Positions 1 to 10,089 of a DNA stretch of 64,000 bases are shown here, one piece after another. Under the pieces are notes generated by a model. It saw nothing but the letters and a program-made list of their open reading frames with translations. It ran no database searches and had not been told where the DNA came from. Position 1 is the first letter of the stretch. Each line of letters starts with the position of its first letter. This stretch comes from Photobacterium obscurum (lineage in GTDB: Bacteria; Pseudomonadota; Gammaproteobacteria; Enterobacterales; Vibrionaceae), in assembly GCF_026191635.1 (NCBI RefSeq), contig NZ_JAKRRW010000004.1:310001-374000 (forward strand), in the 5' to 3' direction. The position numbers and the translations under genes were made by a program.

Positions 1-290
1 GAAATGGATTAACGCAAAGAAAAGTGCGATGAAGCTAACAAGTTGAATTTTGAGACAAAGTTGACAGCTTTGCAGTGAGCATCTTGCAAAAATGCTGAAC
101 CTTAAAAGGTTCGTCATGTTTTAGGCAGAAAGCGGTCACACTATTGGAAATAGCGGTTACTTAAGCGCTATGTTTCTGGTAAATAAGGTAAACATATGAA
201 TTAAAAGGGTATATTTGCAGTCAATAAGATGTGCTCAAGCATACATTGCAATGATAAACAGATGGGCTGATTGGTTGGTTAGGGATGGAT

Positions 291-1964
291 ATGGTGGATA
301 GCCTGAAAAATGGATTTAATGAGCTGGTGGATTTGTTGGCACGCCAAGCCAATATGGAGCGGTGGTGTCACTGTTTATTATCGACTTTAAGAAAAGAGTT
401 AAAACTCAGTTATATCACTTTGATGGTTGAACAAAACCACGAGAGCAGGGTGCTATCAAGCTGGGTGGATAATGATTTTAAGTATTATAGTACGCCACTA
501 ACACTTGATGACTATAACGGCGTGCCAACGGGGTTGTTTCAGCAAGCTAAAAACAGTGGCCAGTATGTTAGGGCATATGTCGATAAGCCGTATAAGGCCA
601 TTTGGAACGAAGATGTAAATGCTTGGTGTCAGTTACTACTGCCAATAAAAATGCACTCATGTAATGTTGGCTTTATTTATGCCGAAACAAAAGATCCTGC
701 TGTATTTGAATCATGTATTGATTCAGTTGAAAATCTGCTGCTGTTAGTCGCTTCAGATATTAGTGCGCGAGTATTAAGACAGGAAGTTATCGATCATCAT
801 CTTACTCGACGAAGTGTTGAGGCTGAACTGGAAATCCGTAACCACTCGATAAACGAGTACCTTTCGTTACTGAGAAACCTCCACGAAGTCACCCTCAGTT
901 TGTCAAAAGCGACAGAGCTTGACCAACTATACCGTAACGCCGTCTATCTTGGGCGAACACACCTCGGGATTGATCGGATGGCTATCTTCCTAACCGATTT
1001 TAGTAAAAATGAAATGCAGGGGACTTACGGAACGGACCCTGAAGGAAACTTAGTGCCACGTTCACACTTTACCAGCCCAATACCTGACCATCCGCTGGTT
1101 CATGAAGCGCTAAGCCGGAAAGATCATGTCGTGGTTAAAGAAAATGCCCCGCTATATTACGGTACAAGTCAGGTTGGTACCGGATGGAATGCGATGATTG
1201 CGATGTGGAACGGCAATGACTGTATTGGCTGGTTGGCTGCTGACAACTTGATCAACCAACGTATGCTGACTGAACATCAAAAGGAAATCCTTAAATTGTT
1301 TGGTGCTGCGCTAGGGCAACAAATTGTGATCAAGCGTAATCATGAGCAACTGAGTCAACTAAACGCGGAGCTTGAAGAACGTGTGCAGCAACGCACTCAG
1401 GAACTCCAGGCAACAAATCGTGCACTTGGGGAAGCTAATCAGCGCTTGGAGCTATGGTCAATGCAGGATGGTTTGACTGGTGTCGCTAACCGGCGCTTTT
1501 TTGATCAGACATTGCAGCGCTACTGGTATAAGGCACAAAAGAGGCAGGTTCCACTCAGCCTTATTATGATCGATGTGGATTACTTTAAAGCATTCAATGA
1601 CACGTATGGTCATCTGGAAGGCGATAATTGCCTAAAAAAAGTTGCCACAACACTGGCAAAAATTACCCGGTTATACAAAAAGTCTATTTTTACCCGTTAC
1701 GGCGGGGAGGAGTTCGCTTGCCTTCTACCAAAAGTAGATGCCCAAGATACGGCGATTATTGCTAATGAAATGTTAGCTGCGGTATTGGAGCTAGAGCTCG
1801 CCCATAAGGCTACTGATATTGGTAGGCTAACGATAAGTGTTGGATGCTATACGATGATACCCAATGAGGGAATAAGGTTAGAAAAGTTAATAGATGGAGC
1901 AGATCGCGCACTTTACGCAGCGAAGCAACATGGAAGAAATCAATACTTTCAATGGGATGATTAA
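291..1964 (+). CDS. GAF-GGDEF diguanylate cyclase
   Basis: Predicted cytoplasmic enzyme making cyclic-di-GMP from two GTP. There is no membrane segment. The N-terminal ~350 residues read as two GAF-like sensory modules, followed by a coiled coil (about 355-395) and a C-terminal GGDEF domain. The active-site motif is GGEEF, encoded from 1701, with the upstream SMQDGLTGVANRR element intact, so it should be catalytic. The RxxD inhibitory site is absent (YKKS at that place), so product inhibition through it is not expected. ATG codons lie at 285 and 291; AGGG at 281-284 is spaced properly only for 291. The signal sensed cannot be read from the sequence. It is monocistronic, with deaD starting 230 bases downstream. 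Confidence 0.88.
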   Translation: MVDSLKNGFNELVDLLARQANMERWCHCLLSTLRKELKLSYITLMVEQNHESRVLSSWVDNDFKYYSTPLTLDDYNGVPTGLFQQAKNSGQYVRAYVDKPYKAIWNEDVNAWCQLLLPIKMHSCNVGFIYAETKDPAVFESCIDSVENLLLLVASDISARVLRQEVIDHHLTRRSVEAELEIRNHSINEYLSLLRNLHEVTLSLSKATELDQLYRNAVYLGRTHLGIDRMAIFLTDFSKNEMQGTYGTDPEGNLVPRSHFTSPIPDHPLVHEALSRKDHVVVKENAPLYYGTSQVGTGWNAMIAMWNGNDCIGWLAADNLINQRMLTEHQKEILKLFGAALGQQIVIKRNHEQLSQLNAELEERVQQRTQELQATNRALGEANQRLELWSMQDGLTGVANRRFFDQTLQRYWYKAQKRQVPLSLIMIDVDYFKAFNDTYGHLEGDNCLKKVATTLAKITRLYKKSIFTRYGGEEFACLLPKVDAQDTAIIANEMLAAVLELELAHKATDIGRLTISVGCYTMIPNEGIRLEKLIDGADRALYAAKQHGRNQYFQWDD

Positions 1965-2194
1965 ATTCACGGGGTAAAAAATGTGTAACATGTTTAACGG
2001 GCAAGCTTATTGTTCAATAAATAGGTATTTGAAAGTTAATTTGTGACAACGCTCAATTTTTTCTGGCATTTTATCGAGTAATAGCGCACAATGCGCGCCT
2101 CAAATCGTCGAGGCCCATGCTTGTGGTTGCTGTTGCAGAACCGTTTAAAGCCAAAGGGGCCCCGTTTTACGTTAGATTATATATTGGGATCCCA
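1965..2194 (+). promoter_or_regulatory. deaD upstream/leader region
   Basis: This 230-base stretch precedes deaD. It holds a GC-rich hairpin, GCCTC-N8-GAGGC at 2098-2115. Enterobacterial deaD has a long regulated leader, so a structured 5' UTR would fit, but no promoter could be assigned with confidence. Confidence 0.3.
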
Positions 2195-4090
2195 ATGCAA
2201 GAATCTGTTACAGAATTTCGTCAGTTAGAACTGGCCGACACACTACTATCCGCACTTGACTCAATGGGCTTCGTTGCGCCGACTCCTATTCAGGCGGCGT
2301 CAATTCCTCTTCTTCTAACTGGTACTGATGCGCTAGGTAAAGCACAGACAGGTACTGGTAAAACAGCAGCGTTCTCTCTACCGCTACTGAACAAGCTTGA
2401 CCTTGGTCAGCATAAGCCACAAGCAATCGTTATGGCTCCTACTCGCGAGCTGGCGATCCAGGTTGCAGCAGAAATTAAAACTCTAGGTCAGAACATCAAG
2501 GGCCTAAAAGTACTAGAGATCTACGGTGGTGCTTCTATCGTTGATCAAATGCGTGCACTAAAAAATGGTGCTCACATCGTTGTTGGTACTCCTGGTCGTG
2601 TAAAAGACCTTATCACTCGTGACCGTCTACACCTTGATGAAGTACATACATTTGTACTTGATGAAGCTGATGAAATGCTAAAAATGGGTTTCGTTGACGA
2701 CGTTACTTGGATCATGGAGCAAGCTCCAGAGTCTGCACAGCGCGTTCTGTTCTCTGCAACTATGCCTCCAATGGTTAAAGAGATCGTTGACCGTTTCCTA
2801 CGTGATCCTGCGCGCATCGACGTTGCTGGCGAAAACCGTACTGTTTCTCAGGTAGAGCAGCAGTTCTGGGTAGTGAAGGGTGTAGAGAAAGACGAAGCGA
2901 TGATGCGTCTTCTTGAAACTGAAGACACTGATGCGTCAATCGTATTCGTACGTACTCGTCAAGATACTGAGCGCCTAGCTGACTGGCTATCTGCACGCGG
3001 CTTTAAAGCAGCTGCACTGCACGGTGATATTCCTCAGTCTCTACGTGAGCGTACTGTTGATCACATCAAAAAAGGTGTTATCGATATTCTAGTTGCTACT
3101 GACGTTGTTGCTCGTGGTCTTGACGTGCCACGTATCACGCACGTATTCAACTACGATATCCCGTTCGATGTAGAATCATACATCCACCGTATCGGTCGTA
3201 CAGGTCGTGCTGGTCGTGCAGGTAAAGCGATTCTTCTAGTTCGCACTAACCAAATCCGTATGCTTCGTACGATTGAGCGCGTAACTAAGTCTCGCATGGA
3301 AGAAATCCAACTTCCTCTACGTGATCTAGTTGCTGCTGCTCGTCTGAACCGTCTAGGTCAAGAGCTAGCAACTCAGAAAGAGCAGGTAAATGTTGAAGCG
3401 TTCGTAGAACTTGTAGAAAAACTGCAAGAAACTATCGAAGTCGATGCTGCAACACTAGCGGCAATGCTTCTTCAGCGCCAGCAGGGTAACCGTCCTCTGT
3501 TCTACAAAGGTCCGGACCCGATGATTGCTGCGATCGAGCGTGACAAGCAGCGTCGTGAGCGTCGTCGTGATGATCGCGGCGGTGAGCGTGGCGAGCGTCG
3601 TGAGCGTCGTTCATACAACAATGCTGACTGGGATACTTACCAGCTTCAGGTTGGCCGTGAGCAAGGTGTTCAGGTTAAAGATATCGTTGGCGCAATTGCA
3701 AACGAACTAGGCCTAAGCAAAGAGTTCATCGGTGCAATTAAACTAGCTCCTGAGCACACTTATGTTCAGCTTCCTAAGAAGATGACTGCGGAAGTATCTG
3801 CTCAGCTTAAGAAGCTACGCATCCGTCAGAACGAAGTGAAAGCTGTTGTTGTTGAAGGTGAGGTACTTCGTGAGCACCGTCGTGGTGGTCGTGATGGAAA
3901 CCGCGATGGTAACCGTGGCGGTTACCGTGGAAACCGCGATGGTAACCGTGAAGGTGGTCGTGGCCGTCGTGATGGCGAGCGTCGTTTTGACCGCAACCGT
4001 GGTGGCGACAATCGTGGCAGCTACCGTGGCGAACGTAACCATGGTTCAGACCGTCCACGTCGTGACCGTAAGCCTCGTCAAGAAGCTTAA
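2195..4090 (+). CDS. deaD: ATP-dependent RNA helicase DeaD (CsdA)
   Basis: DEAD-box helicase that unwinds RNA during large-subunit ribosome assembly and mRNA turnover, especially in the cold. The Q motif (TPIQ), Walker A (AQTGTGKT, residues 50-57), DEAD box (156-159), SAT and HRIGRTGRAGR motifs are all present. A DbpA/CsdA-type RNA-binding domain (about 490-570) and a basic Arg/Gly-rich tail follow. This domain order and the 631-residue length match DeaD rather than shorter helicases such as RhlE. The reading frame is open from 2117, but the family aligns from MQESVTEF at 2195, with GGGAT upstream. Codon use is strongly biased, as in highly expressed genes. A strong terminator follows directly. 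Confidence 0.95.
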   Translation: MQESVTEFRQLELADTLLSALDSMGFVAPTPIQAASIPLLLTGTDALGKAQTGTGKTAAFSLPLLNKLDLGQHKPQAIVMAPTRELAIQVAAEIKTLGQNIKGLKVLEIYGGASIVDQMRALKNGAHIVVGTPGRVKDLITRDRLHLDEVHTFVLDEADEMLKMGFVDDVTWIMEQAPESAQRVLFSATMPPMVKEIVDRFLRDPARIDVAGENRTVSQVEQQFWVVKGVEKDEAMMRLLETEDTDASIVFVRTRQDTERLADWLSARGFKAAALHGDIPQSLRERTVDHIKKGVIDILVATDVVARGLDVPRITHVFNYDIPFDVESYIHRIGRTGRAGRAGKAILLVRTNQIRMLRTIERVTKSRMEEIQLPLRDLVAAARLNRLGQELATQKEQVNVEAFVELVEKLQETIEVDAATLAAMLLQRQQGNRPLFYKGPDPMIAAIERDKQRRERRRDDRGGERGERRERRSYNNADWDTYQLQVGREQGVQVKDIVGAIANELGLSKEFIGAIKLAPEHTYVQLPKKMTAEVSAQLKKLRIRQNEVKAVVVEGEVLREHRRGGRDGNRDGNRGGYRGNRDGNREGGRGRRDGERRFDRNRGGDNRGSYRGERNHGSDRPRRDRKPRQEA

Positions 4091-4101
4091 TCAAACGATT
4101 T

Positions 4102-4131
4102 AAAAAAGCCGGGCATTAGCCCGGCTTTTTT
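4102..4131 (+). terminator. Rho-independent terminator of deaD
   Basis: AAAAGCCGGGC / GCCCGGCTTTT stem with an ATTA loop and a T-run, 12 bases after the deaD stop. Confidence 0.93.
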
Positions 4132-4787
4132 GTATCCAAATTATGGATATAAGCACTGTTGATACTCTTCTCGCCAATATTAAAGTGCTGTTTGTTTTGT
4201 CTAGTGATATGAATCACCATAGATAATGTTAATTTCTGGAAATTATTTTTTATCGGAAGTAGCGATAACGACATAGTGGCAAAACGGATACTAATATTAG
4301 TAGCACGCAAAACATACAACTTCATCTCAAAGTGAATATATACCTATATGCACTAACGTTCGACGAAATATTACAATATTACTTCTTTTCTCGCTGAAAA
4401 TTCGCCATAAAAATGACACTATCTTGTAGCCGAATAATGCAAACGCATTGAAAATAGGAAGGCTATTACATCTAGCCTATTATCTTAATCTGTTGTTTTA
4501 TCATATATATTAAGAGCAAAGTTGTTGGTATATATTTGTATTATATTTCAGTTCGATATGATAGTCGTTGATTATTAGTCTCTTTGTTTCAAATTAAAAA
4601 ATGTTTATAGCTTTCAGCGTTGCAATTCAAGGCATATATACAGATATGATAAACAATAAATAATAATGAAATATCATTGAAACCTATTTAGTTAATTGCT
4701 ATTAATGTCGCCTATAACTCTTATGAGGTAATTCGCTCATATTTTCCTAATTATAACAATTCAAACACGACATGGAGTTTGGTCTAA
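4132..4787. other. AT-rich intergenic region
   Basis: About 650 bases without a credible gene. The only open frames are short and lack ribosome sites. It presumably carries the promoter of the chemoreceptor gene. No repeat or RNA gene was recognised. Confidence 0.5.
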
Positions 4788-6416
4788 ATGTCATTCCTAA
4801 ATAATATTTCCATTCGGTTTCAGGTTACGATTCCGGTTGTTCTGGCATCTATGCTTTTATTGGTTGCGCTCTTTTTCAGCCGGATTGGGCTAGAAGGCGC
4901 CATGTTTGAGATGAATACGACGACACAGCAGGCGATAAGATCAAAAGACAATATCGCGACACTTATTAATAGCACCTACGCGATGCGTGTTAGCGCTATT
5001 TACGCACTGTATGACGAAACTCAACTGTCTCGCTTGGAGAATAGCCTAAAGAAAACTCAGCAAGAGAATACAGTTGTGATTTCTCAGTTGCAGTCTGTTT
5101 CTGGTGTTGAGGCCGAACTCCGTGCATTTACTCAGGCAATGGATGATTATATTAACTACAGTCAAAATACTATGTTGCCGGTATTGGCTAAGCACCATCA
5201 AGATCAAATCAGCGATCAGGAGTACGACGGCTATATTGTTCGTTACCGAACGCTGGGTGATGATATGACTACGTCAATTGATGCGCTGTCTAAGAAGCTT
5301 AACAATGTTGCCGGAGAGCTTGTTGATACTCAGGTTCAGGCGCATAATTCAACACTGAACAGTGCTTCTCTATTGACGCTGATGGCGCTACTTGCTGCGT
5401 TGGGATGCGGTTGGCTTCTGTCTGGTTATATTGTTCGTCCAATTCGTGTGCTACAGCAGACAATGCAGCGGATCTCTAAAGGTGAACTGAGTATTGACGT
5501 AAATACGAACGGCAAGAACGAAGTTAGTCAACTGGCGATGGACATTGCTCAGATGGTGGGCCAGTTACGGCGTACTGTTAACGATCTGATGGAAATCAGT
5601 AATAGCGTCGCGTCTTCTTCGACCGAACTGGCATCAGTAATGAAAGAGTCTGAAGAGAATGCCAGTCAGCAGAGTACTGAGATTGAGCAAGTAGCAACCG
5701 CTGTCGAAGAATTATCGTCAGCTGCTGATAATGTTAATCAAACCGCTATTAATGCTGACAAGAATGCACGAAGTGCAAGCGGCTTGGCTTCTGAGGGGGC
5801 GAGTATTTTCGAGGAAAGCACGCAAGCAAGTCAGGAAATGTCGCGTCGCTTGAATGAAACTGCCGAAGTCGTGAGTCAGTTACAGCAGCAGTCTGTTCAG
5901 ATCAGCCAGGTTATAGAGGTTATTCAGGGGATCTCTGAGCAAACGAATTTACTTGCATTGAACGCGGCGATTGAAGCAGCTCGGGCCGGTGAAAGTGGTC
6001 GCGGTTTTGCTGTTGTTGCCGATGAAGTTCGTCAGTTAGCTGCACGTACCCAGGATTCGACCAAGCAAATTCAGTCGATCATTGAACAGCTGCAATCTCA
6101 GTCGGCGAATGCGAACGATAGTATGCAATCAGCACGTACTATGTTGGAAAATAATCAACTACTTGCACAGAAAGCCAATGATGCTTTGGTAGGTATTAAT
6201 GATGCGGTACAAATGATCAGTGATATGAATACTCAAGTATCAACTGCTGCTGAAGAGCAGTCTCAGGTGACAGGTAATATAAATACCAATATTACCAATA
6301 TTCACCAGATTGTAAGCTTAAATGCCGCAGGAGTTAGCCAGTGTGCTGCCGCGAGCTCTGAACTTTCGCTATTAGCAGAGAAACAGAAGCTTCACCTGTC
6401 GTATTTCAAGGTGTAG
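4788..6416 (+). CDS. Methyl-accepting chemotaxis protein
   Basis: Transmembrane chemoreceptor that controls CheA/CheY signalling to the flagellar motor. A first membrane helix at about 13-34 and a second at about 193-215 bracket a ~155-residue periplasmic helical-bundle sensor. HAMP (about 216-268) and the long cytoplasmic coiled-coil signalling domain follow. The conserved hairpin tip ([19 protein letters not shown], about residue 380 onward) and [13 protein letters not shown] are present. There is no CheR-binding NWxxF-type pentapeptide at the C-terminus. The ATG at 4788 follows GGAG at 4774-4777. The ligand is not predictable. The gene stands alone and ends in a terminator. Confidence 0.93.
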   Translation: MSFLNNISIRFQVTIPVVLASMLLLVALFFSRIGLEGAMFEMNTTTQQAIRSKDNIATLINSTYAMRVSAIYALYDETQLSRLENSLKKTQQENTVVISQLQSVSGVEAELRAFTQAMDDYINYSQNTMLPVLAKHHQDQISDQEYDGYIVRYRTLGDDMTTSIDALSKKLNNVAGELVDTQVQAHNSTLNSASLLTLMALLAALGCGWLLSGYIVRPIRVLQQTMQRISKGELSIDVNTNGKNEVSQLAMDIAQMVGQLRRTVNDLMEISNSVASSSTELASVMKESEENASQQSTEIEQVATAVEELSSAADNVNQTAINADKNARSASGLASEGASIFEESTQASQEMSRRLNETAEVVSQLQQQSVQISQVIEVIQGISEQTNLLALNAAIEAARAGESGRGFAVVADEVRQLAARTQDSTKQIQSIIEQLQSQSANANDSMQSARTMLENNQLLAQKANDALVGINDAVQMISDMNTQVSTAAEEQSQVTGNINTNITNIHQIVSLNAAGVSQCAAASSELSLLAEKQKLHLSYFKV

Positions 6417-6433
6417 TCTTTAGAAATACACGC

Positions 6434-6474
6434 AAAAAGGGATAAGGGTCCGTTGGGTCCTTATCCCTTTTTTT
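6434..6474 (+). terminator. Rho-independent terminator
   Basis: AAAAAGGGATAAGG / CCTTATCCCTTTTT stem followed by T residues, 18 bases after the chemoreceptor stop. Confidence 0.9.
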
Positions 6475-6508
6475 ATTCTCGTTATTAGCGGAGCTCTTTT
6501 AATCTGGA

Positions 6509-7447
6509 TTATAGAGGGGGCGGATTATTAATAAACTGAGAGATAGCGATGTAAGTATGGTGGCACTCATGCTTTGCTAAATCTTCGAGGTTCAGGTATG
6601 CGTGAAGCATATTTTCCATGTGTAGATGCAAGCAGGATATATGCTCTGATTCAAGGCGTTGTTGATAGCGAATACCATCATCTTTTATAGGGCAGTACCC
6701 TGCTGTAATGATTAAGGTTTCGGGGTGGGTTTCCGGTATCGTACCAAATAGCGGGGAAACCTGCGCTCTGTCTTCCTGGTGCTGTAAGTACTGATTGAAG
6801 TACCACTCTATTTTTTTTGTTTCCAGTAAGTAACCTTTGCCGTTATCAATGAGTGAGTCTGCAGAAAAAGTGTAATCGAGGCTAGGGTAGATAAGAACCA
6901 GCTTGTCTATTTTGGGCTGACGAGGCGAGCGAGTCTGAATAATCGTTGTGGCCAGTGCAGCGCCTGCTGAATCGCCAACTAAGGTAATATTTTTTTTATG
7001 GCAAACTCCGAGTTTATCTAGTGTCTGGTACAGGTTATCAAGGCTGTTGCTAGCATCTTGGATACCGGCGGGGTAAGGATGTTCAGGGGCAAGGCGGTAA
7101 TCAATGCTGACGACAATACATCGGCAGTTAGCGGCTAGCTTTTTGCTTATTGGATCATAAACGTCAATATTTCCACACATATGCCCCCCTCCGTGAATGA
7201 ATAAGATGACGGGGAGCGGAGTATTGCTATCAGGGTGATAGATACGGCAAGGAATCGTTGTATGACAGATCTCGGCATCTATCACATGGTTTATTGGCGG
7301 TATATCGGTTACACACTGTTCTGTGATGTTGGCCAGTCCCATGCGAGCCAGCTCTGGGGTTGGTTGTATTCCGTCGCGCTCGGACTGGGCCAGTATGTGG
7401 TTAAATTGGGTTAGCCATAATTGAAGTTTGGGAGGTAGCACCGGCAT
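6509..7447 (-). CDS. Alpha/beta hydrolase, hormone-sensitive-lipase (esterase) family
   Basis: Probable carboxylesterase acting on short acyl esters; the substrate is unknown. The oxyanion motif HGGG is at residues 85-88 and the nucleophile elbow GDSAG at 158-162 (Ser160). A C-terminal LHAYLN supplies the likely catalytic His. Length (312 aa) is typical of family IV esterases, and there is no signal peptide. The ATG at 7447 has AAGGA seven bases upstream; the TTG at 7477 does not. The start lies inside the 3' end of the upstream LysR gene (47-base overlap), which suggests translational coupling and a shared transcript. Confidence 0.85.
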   Translation of the reverse strand: MPVLPPKLQLWLTQFNHILAQSERDGIQPTPELARMGLANITEQCVTDIPPINHVIDAEICHTTIPCRIYHPDSNTPLPVILFIHGGGHMCGNIDVYDPISKKLAANCRCIVVSIDYRLAPEHPYPAGIQDASNSLDNLYQTLDKLGVCHKKNITLVGDSAGAALATTIIQTRSPRQPKIDKLVLIYPSLDYTFSADSLIDNGKGYLLETKKIEWYFNQYLQHQEDRAQVSPLFGTIPETHPETLIITAGYCPIKDDGIRYQQRLESEHISCLHLHMENMLHAYLNLEDLAKHECHHTYIAISQFINNPPPL

Positions 7448-8369
7448 TATTGTTTCCTTGTCGTTTGAACGCTTCAATCTCGGAGACTCGTTTGATGAGG
7501 TAATCCTTAAAGTTGGCGCAACGGGCAGGCATATACTTACGAGGCTTGAAGTATAGATTTAGTTCGAACTCGCTACTGACATAATTTTTTAAGACGGGAA
7601 CTAGCTTTCCTTTGCCAATTTCTGAACCTATCAGGCTATAAGGCAGATAGGCAACCCCACCGCCTGCGAGCGCAATATTTTTGAGGATCTCACTGTCGTC
7701 AGCTTCAACTGTCTGCGCTATTTCCACTGAATTATATTCACCGTTAAGCTCAAATATCCACTTGTTACCGCCGACGAGCGTGGTGGCGTAGAGGCAGAGG
7801 TGCTGCTTGAGATCATCGGGAATGATTGGCTCTCCATAGCGTTCGATGTAGTCAGGTGAGCAGCAAACAGTAAGAGGTTCTCGAAGCAAGGAGCGCTTGA
7901 CGAGTAAACTGTCCTTATCTTGAAAACCTCGATAGGTTGCATTGGCTCTGATGGCAAAATCGACGTCATGCACATGATCAACTTCAAACGCAGTTTCAAT
8001 GACAACAAAATTAATTGATGAGTGCTCTTTAAGGTATTCTCCGATGATCTGGCTTAGGTAGTGTTTGGCAAATAAAGGGGTACTGGCAATTTTAATTGTG
8101 CCCCGATCTTCGCTGCTCATGTTCTGAACTTCATTGAACACATCATCGATTTCTGTATGAATACGGCTGAAACGGTCGTAAAGCCGTTGTCCGGCCTGGG
8201 TTGGGCTAATTTTCCTCGTGGTCCGTTTTAGTAAGCTCACGCCCATGCTTTCTTCCAGCTCGTTGAGCCAGCGGCTAGCTGCAGAGGCTGATATACCATT
8301 CTGCTTGGCAGCTTCACTGATTGAGCCTGAGCGTACAACACGAAGAAAAAAGACAACCTTGTCTAACAT
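7401..8369 (-). CDS. LysR-family transcriptional regulator
   Basis: DNA-binding regulator with an N-terminal winged helix-turn-helix (about 1-60; SISEAAKQNGISASAASRWL) and a C-terminal effector-binding domain of the periplasmic-binding-protein type. The length of 322 aa is slightly above the usual ~300. The frame is open further upstream, but the ATG at 8369 begins at the conserved helix and has AGGG six bases before it. It is transcribed away from the reductase gene at 8636 and overlaps the esterase gene downstream. It therefore probably controls one or both neighbours. The inducer is unknown. Confidence 0.88.
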   Translation of the reverse strand: MLDKVVFFLRVVRSGSISEAAKQNGISASAASRWLNELEESMGVSLLKRTTRKISPTQAGQRLYDRFSRIHTEIDDVFNEVQNMSSEDRGTIKIASTPLFAKHYLSQIIGEYLKEHSSINFVVIETAFEVDHVHDVDFAIRANATYRGFQDKDSLLVKRSLLREPLTVCCSPDYIERYGEPIIPDDLKQHLCLYATTLVGGNKWIFELNGEYNSVEIAQTVEADDSEILKNIALAGGGVAYLPYSLIGSEIGKGKLVPVLKNYVSSEFELNLYFKPRKYMPARCANFKDYLIKRVSEIEAFKRQGNNNAGATSQTSIMANPI

Positions 8370-8635
8370 TTTTTTCCCTGAACAATTAATAGCCACTTCC
8401 AATTTATAGCAAACAACATCCTTATAAACCAATGAAATAGCGTTACTCATGGCATAGAAGCTTTCTTCTTAATTCGCAAATGTGATTTGCAACAATGTGG
8501 GTAATTTTTTTGTGTAGTTCATCTAAGATATGAAGACATAAAGCGAGCTAGTGAAGATTTGTGTTCCCGGCTCACTACTCGTGGTTCGCTTTTTGGTATT
8601 TATACCGTTAATTGGTATTAATAATGGGGAATATG

Positions 8636-9370
8636 ATGTTAAAAAATCAAATATGCATAGTAACTGGTGGCGCTCAGGGAATAGGGCGCTGTATTGTTGA
8701 AACTTTTGCAACTAATGAAGCCAAAATAGTGTTTGCCTGCGATTTGAATGCAGGGGGAATGAGTGAGCTGGAATCCCAGTTCAGTAATGTACGTGCCGTT
8801 GAGCTTAATGTTTGTGACCGCTTAGCGGTTGCCAATCTTATTGAGCAGATTAAAGCGGAATTCGGTCAGGTTGATGTATTGGTTAACAATGCAGGTATTA
8901 CGCGTGATAACCTGATCGAAAAGATGACCGAAGACGAATGGGACATGGTGTCTGACGTTAACCTTAAAGGGGTGTTTAACATGACCCAGGCAGTTGCGCC
9001 GATAATGATGGAAAGTGGTACGGGATCCATTATAAGCATGTCTTCTGTGGTCGGTACCGACGGCAATATCGGGCAAAGCAATTACGCTGCCACAAAGGGG
9101 GGAGTTATTGCTATGACCAAAGGGTGGTCTAAGGAATTTTCTCGCAAGGGGGCCAAAGTCCGTGTCAACTGTATTGCTCCTGGCTTTATCGAAACTCCGA
9201 TGACCAAAGACTTGCCAGAAAAGGTACTCGACTATATGAAGAACAAAACTCCATTGCAGCGTATGGGTAAACCTCAAGACATTGCCCAAGGTGCCTTATT
9301 CCTTGCAAGTGAGCAATCGTCATTTATCACCGGACAGACACTGAAAATAGACGGTGGTTTGGTCATTTAA
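8636..9370 (+). CDS. Short-chain dehydrogenase/reductase, FabG-like 3-oxoacyl reductase
   Basis: NAD(P)-dependent reductase of the classical SDR family (244 aa). The cofactor motif TGGAQGIG (10-17), NNAG (84-87), catalytic Ser around 137, Tyr150 and Lys154 (YAATK) are all present. Overall resemblance is to FabG/PhaB 3-oxoacyl reductases, but it is not in a fab operon, so a specialised role is likely. GGGGA at 8626-8630 sets the ATG at 8636 as start. It is divergent from the LysR gene at 8369, the classic arrangement for a LysR target. The substrate is not determined. Confidence 0.85.
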   Translation: MLKNQICIVTGGAQGIGRCIVETFATNEAKIVFACDLNAGGMSELESQFSNVRAVELNVCDRLAVANLIEQIKAEFGQVDVLVNNAGITRDNLIEKMTEDEWDMVSDVNLKGVFNMTQAVAPIMMESGTGSIISMSSVVGTDGNIGQSNYAATKGGVIAMTKGWSKEFSRKGAKVRVNCIAPGFIETPMTKDLPEKVLDYMKNKTPLQRMGKPQDIAQGALFLASEQSSFITGQTLKIDGGLVI

Positions 9371-9399
9371 CAGCGAAATACGACGTTTATTGCCTTGAA

Positions 9400-9432
9400 G
9401 AGCCATCAGCCGAACTGTCTGGTGGCTTTATT
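9400..9432 (+). terminator. Probable terminator
   Basis: AGCCATCAG / CTGGTGGCT stem (one G-T pair) followed by TTATTA, 30 bases after the reductase stop. The T-tract is weak. Confidence 0.5.
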
Positions 9433-9447
9433 ACATGATGATCGAAA

Positions 9448-9987
9448 TCACCATTTCATAATCGGGGCAGGATGAAATGGGTCTTTTTTTATCTGTTGCC
9501 ATGTGAGTTTGAGCAAACGCTTGTGAAAACCGGCATTGGGCAATGCATCTTTGGCTTCCATAATGAATGATTTTGGGACGCCCTTTCGAATAAAACCGAG
9601 AGAAAAGTCGACTAAATCGGCACACCGGAAATACTCCACCAACGGATATTGGTGGTTTTTTCACCTGCCGGACTTTGTGGTGTTCGCTAATAATAAGCTC
9701 TATCTCTTCGGCCCAACTTTCTAGTCCATTATTACTGAGATACTTTCGAGCTTGTAGTATAGAGGGCGGCAGGTAATCGACCGTATTGTCGCTCCAAATT
9801 CCAATATCGTGAAAAGCTGCGTTGATAATGAGTTTTTGACGTTCTTCCTGGCTTGGGATTGCTAATAAAAAGCAAAATTGAGCATTCGGGTTACATGGTT
9901 CTTATACCCCACGAAGTCATCGCCGATGATATCCTCCCAAGGTTCTAATATCTCATCGAGCAAAGGGATGTGTATTTCGACTGACAT
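9448..9987 (-). pseudogene. HD-domain phosphohydrolase, two frameshifts
   Basis: The minus strand reads as one HD-domain protein if two single-base indels are allowed. From ATG 9987 (MSVEIHIPL) it runs through NHVTRML, shifts frame near A/T runs at 9867-9877, then gives FHDIGIWSDNTVDYLP and ISEHHKVRQV. It shifts again at a six-T run (9656-9661) and continues as VEYFRCADLVDFSLG to a stop at 9448. The H, HD, H and D metal ligands of the family are all recognisable. The shifts compensate: total length is 540 bases, a multiple of three (179 codons plus stop). Recent decay or homopolymer sequencing errors are both possible. Confidence 0.7.
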
Positions 9988-10089
9988 AAGGCTGCTTTTA
10001 ATTTTAAGTCTGTTGGTATTGAAGTGCTTATTATTGGTTATAGTATGGACTATCTTAGAAAGTCGCTGAAAGTTTGCTGAGGAAATAAG

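Noticed and set aside
1..284. Gene or RNA in the first 284 bases
   Set aside because: Only short open frames and one weak AACCTTAAAAGGTT palindrome were seen; nothing supports a feature.
3807..4103. Open frames on both strands across the deaD tail
   Set aside because: They are low-complexity (Val/Thr or His/Asp/Gly-rich) shadows of the Arg/Gly-rich coding repeats of deaD.
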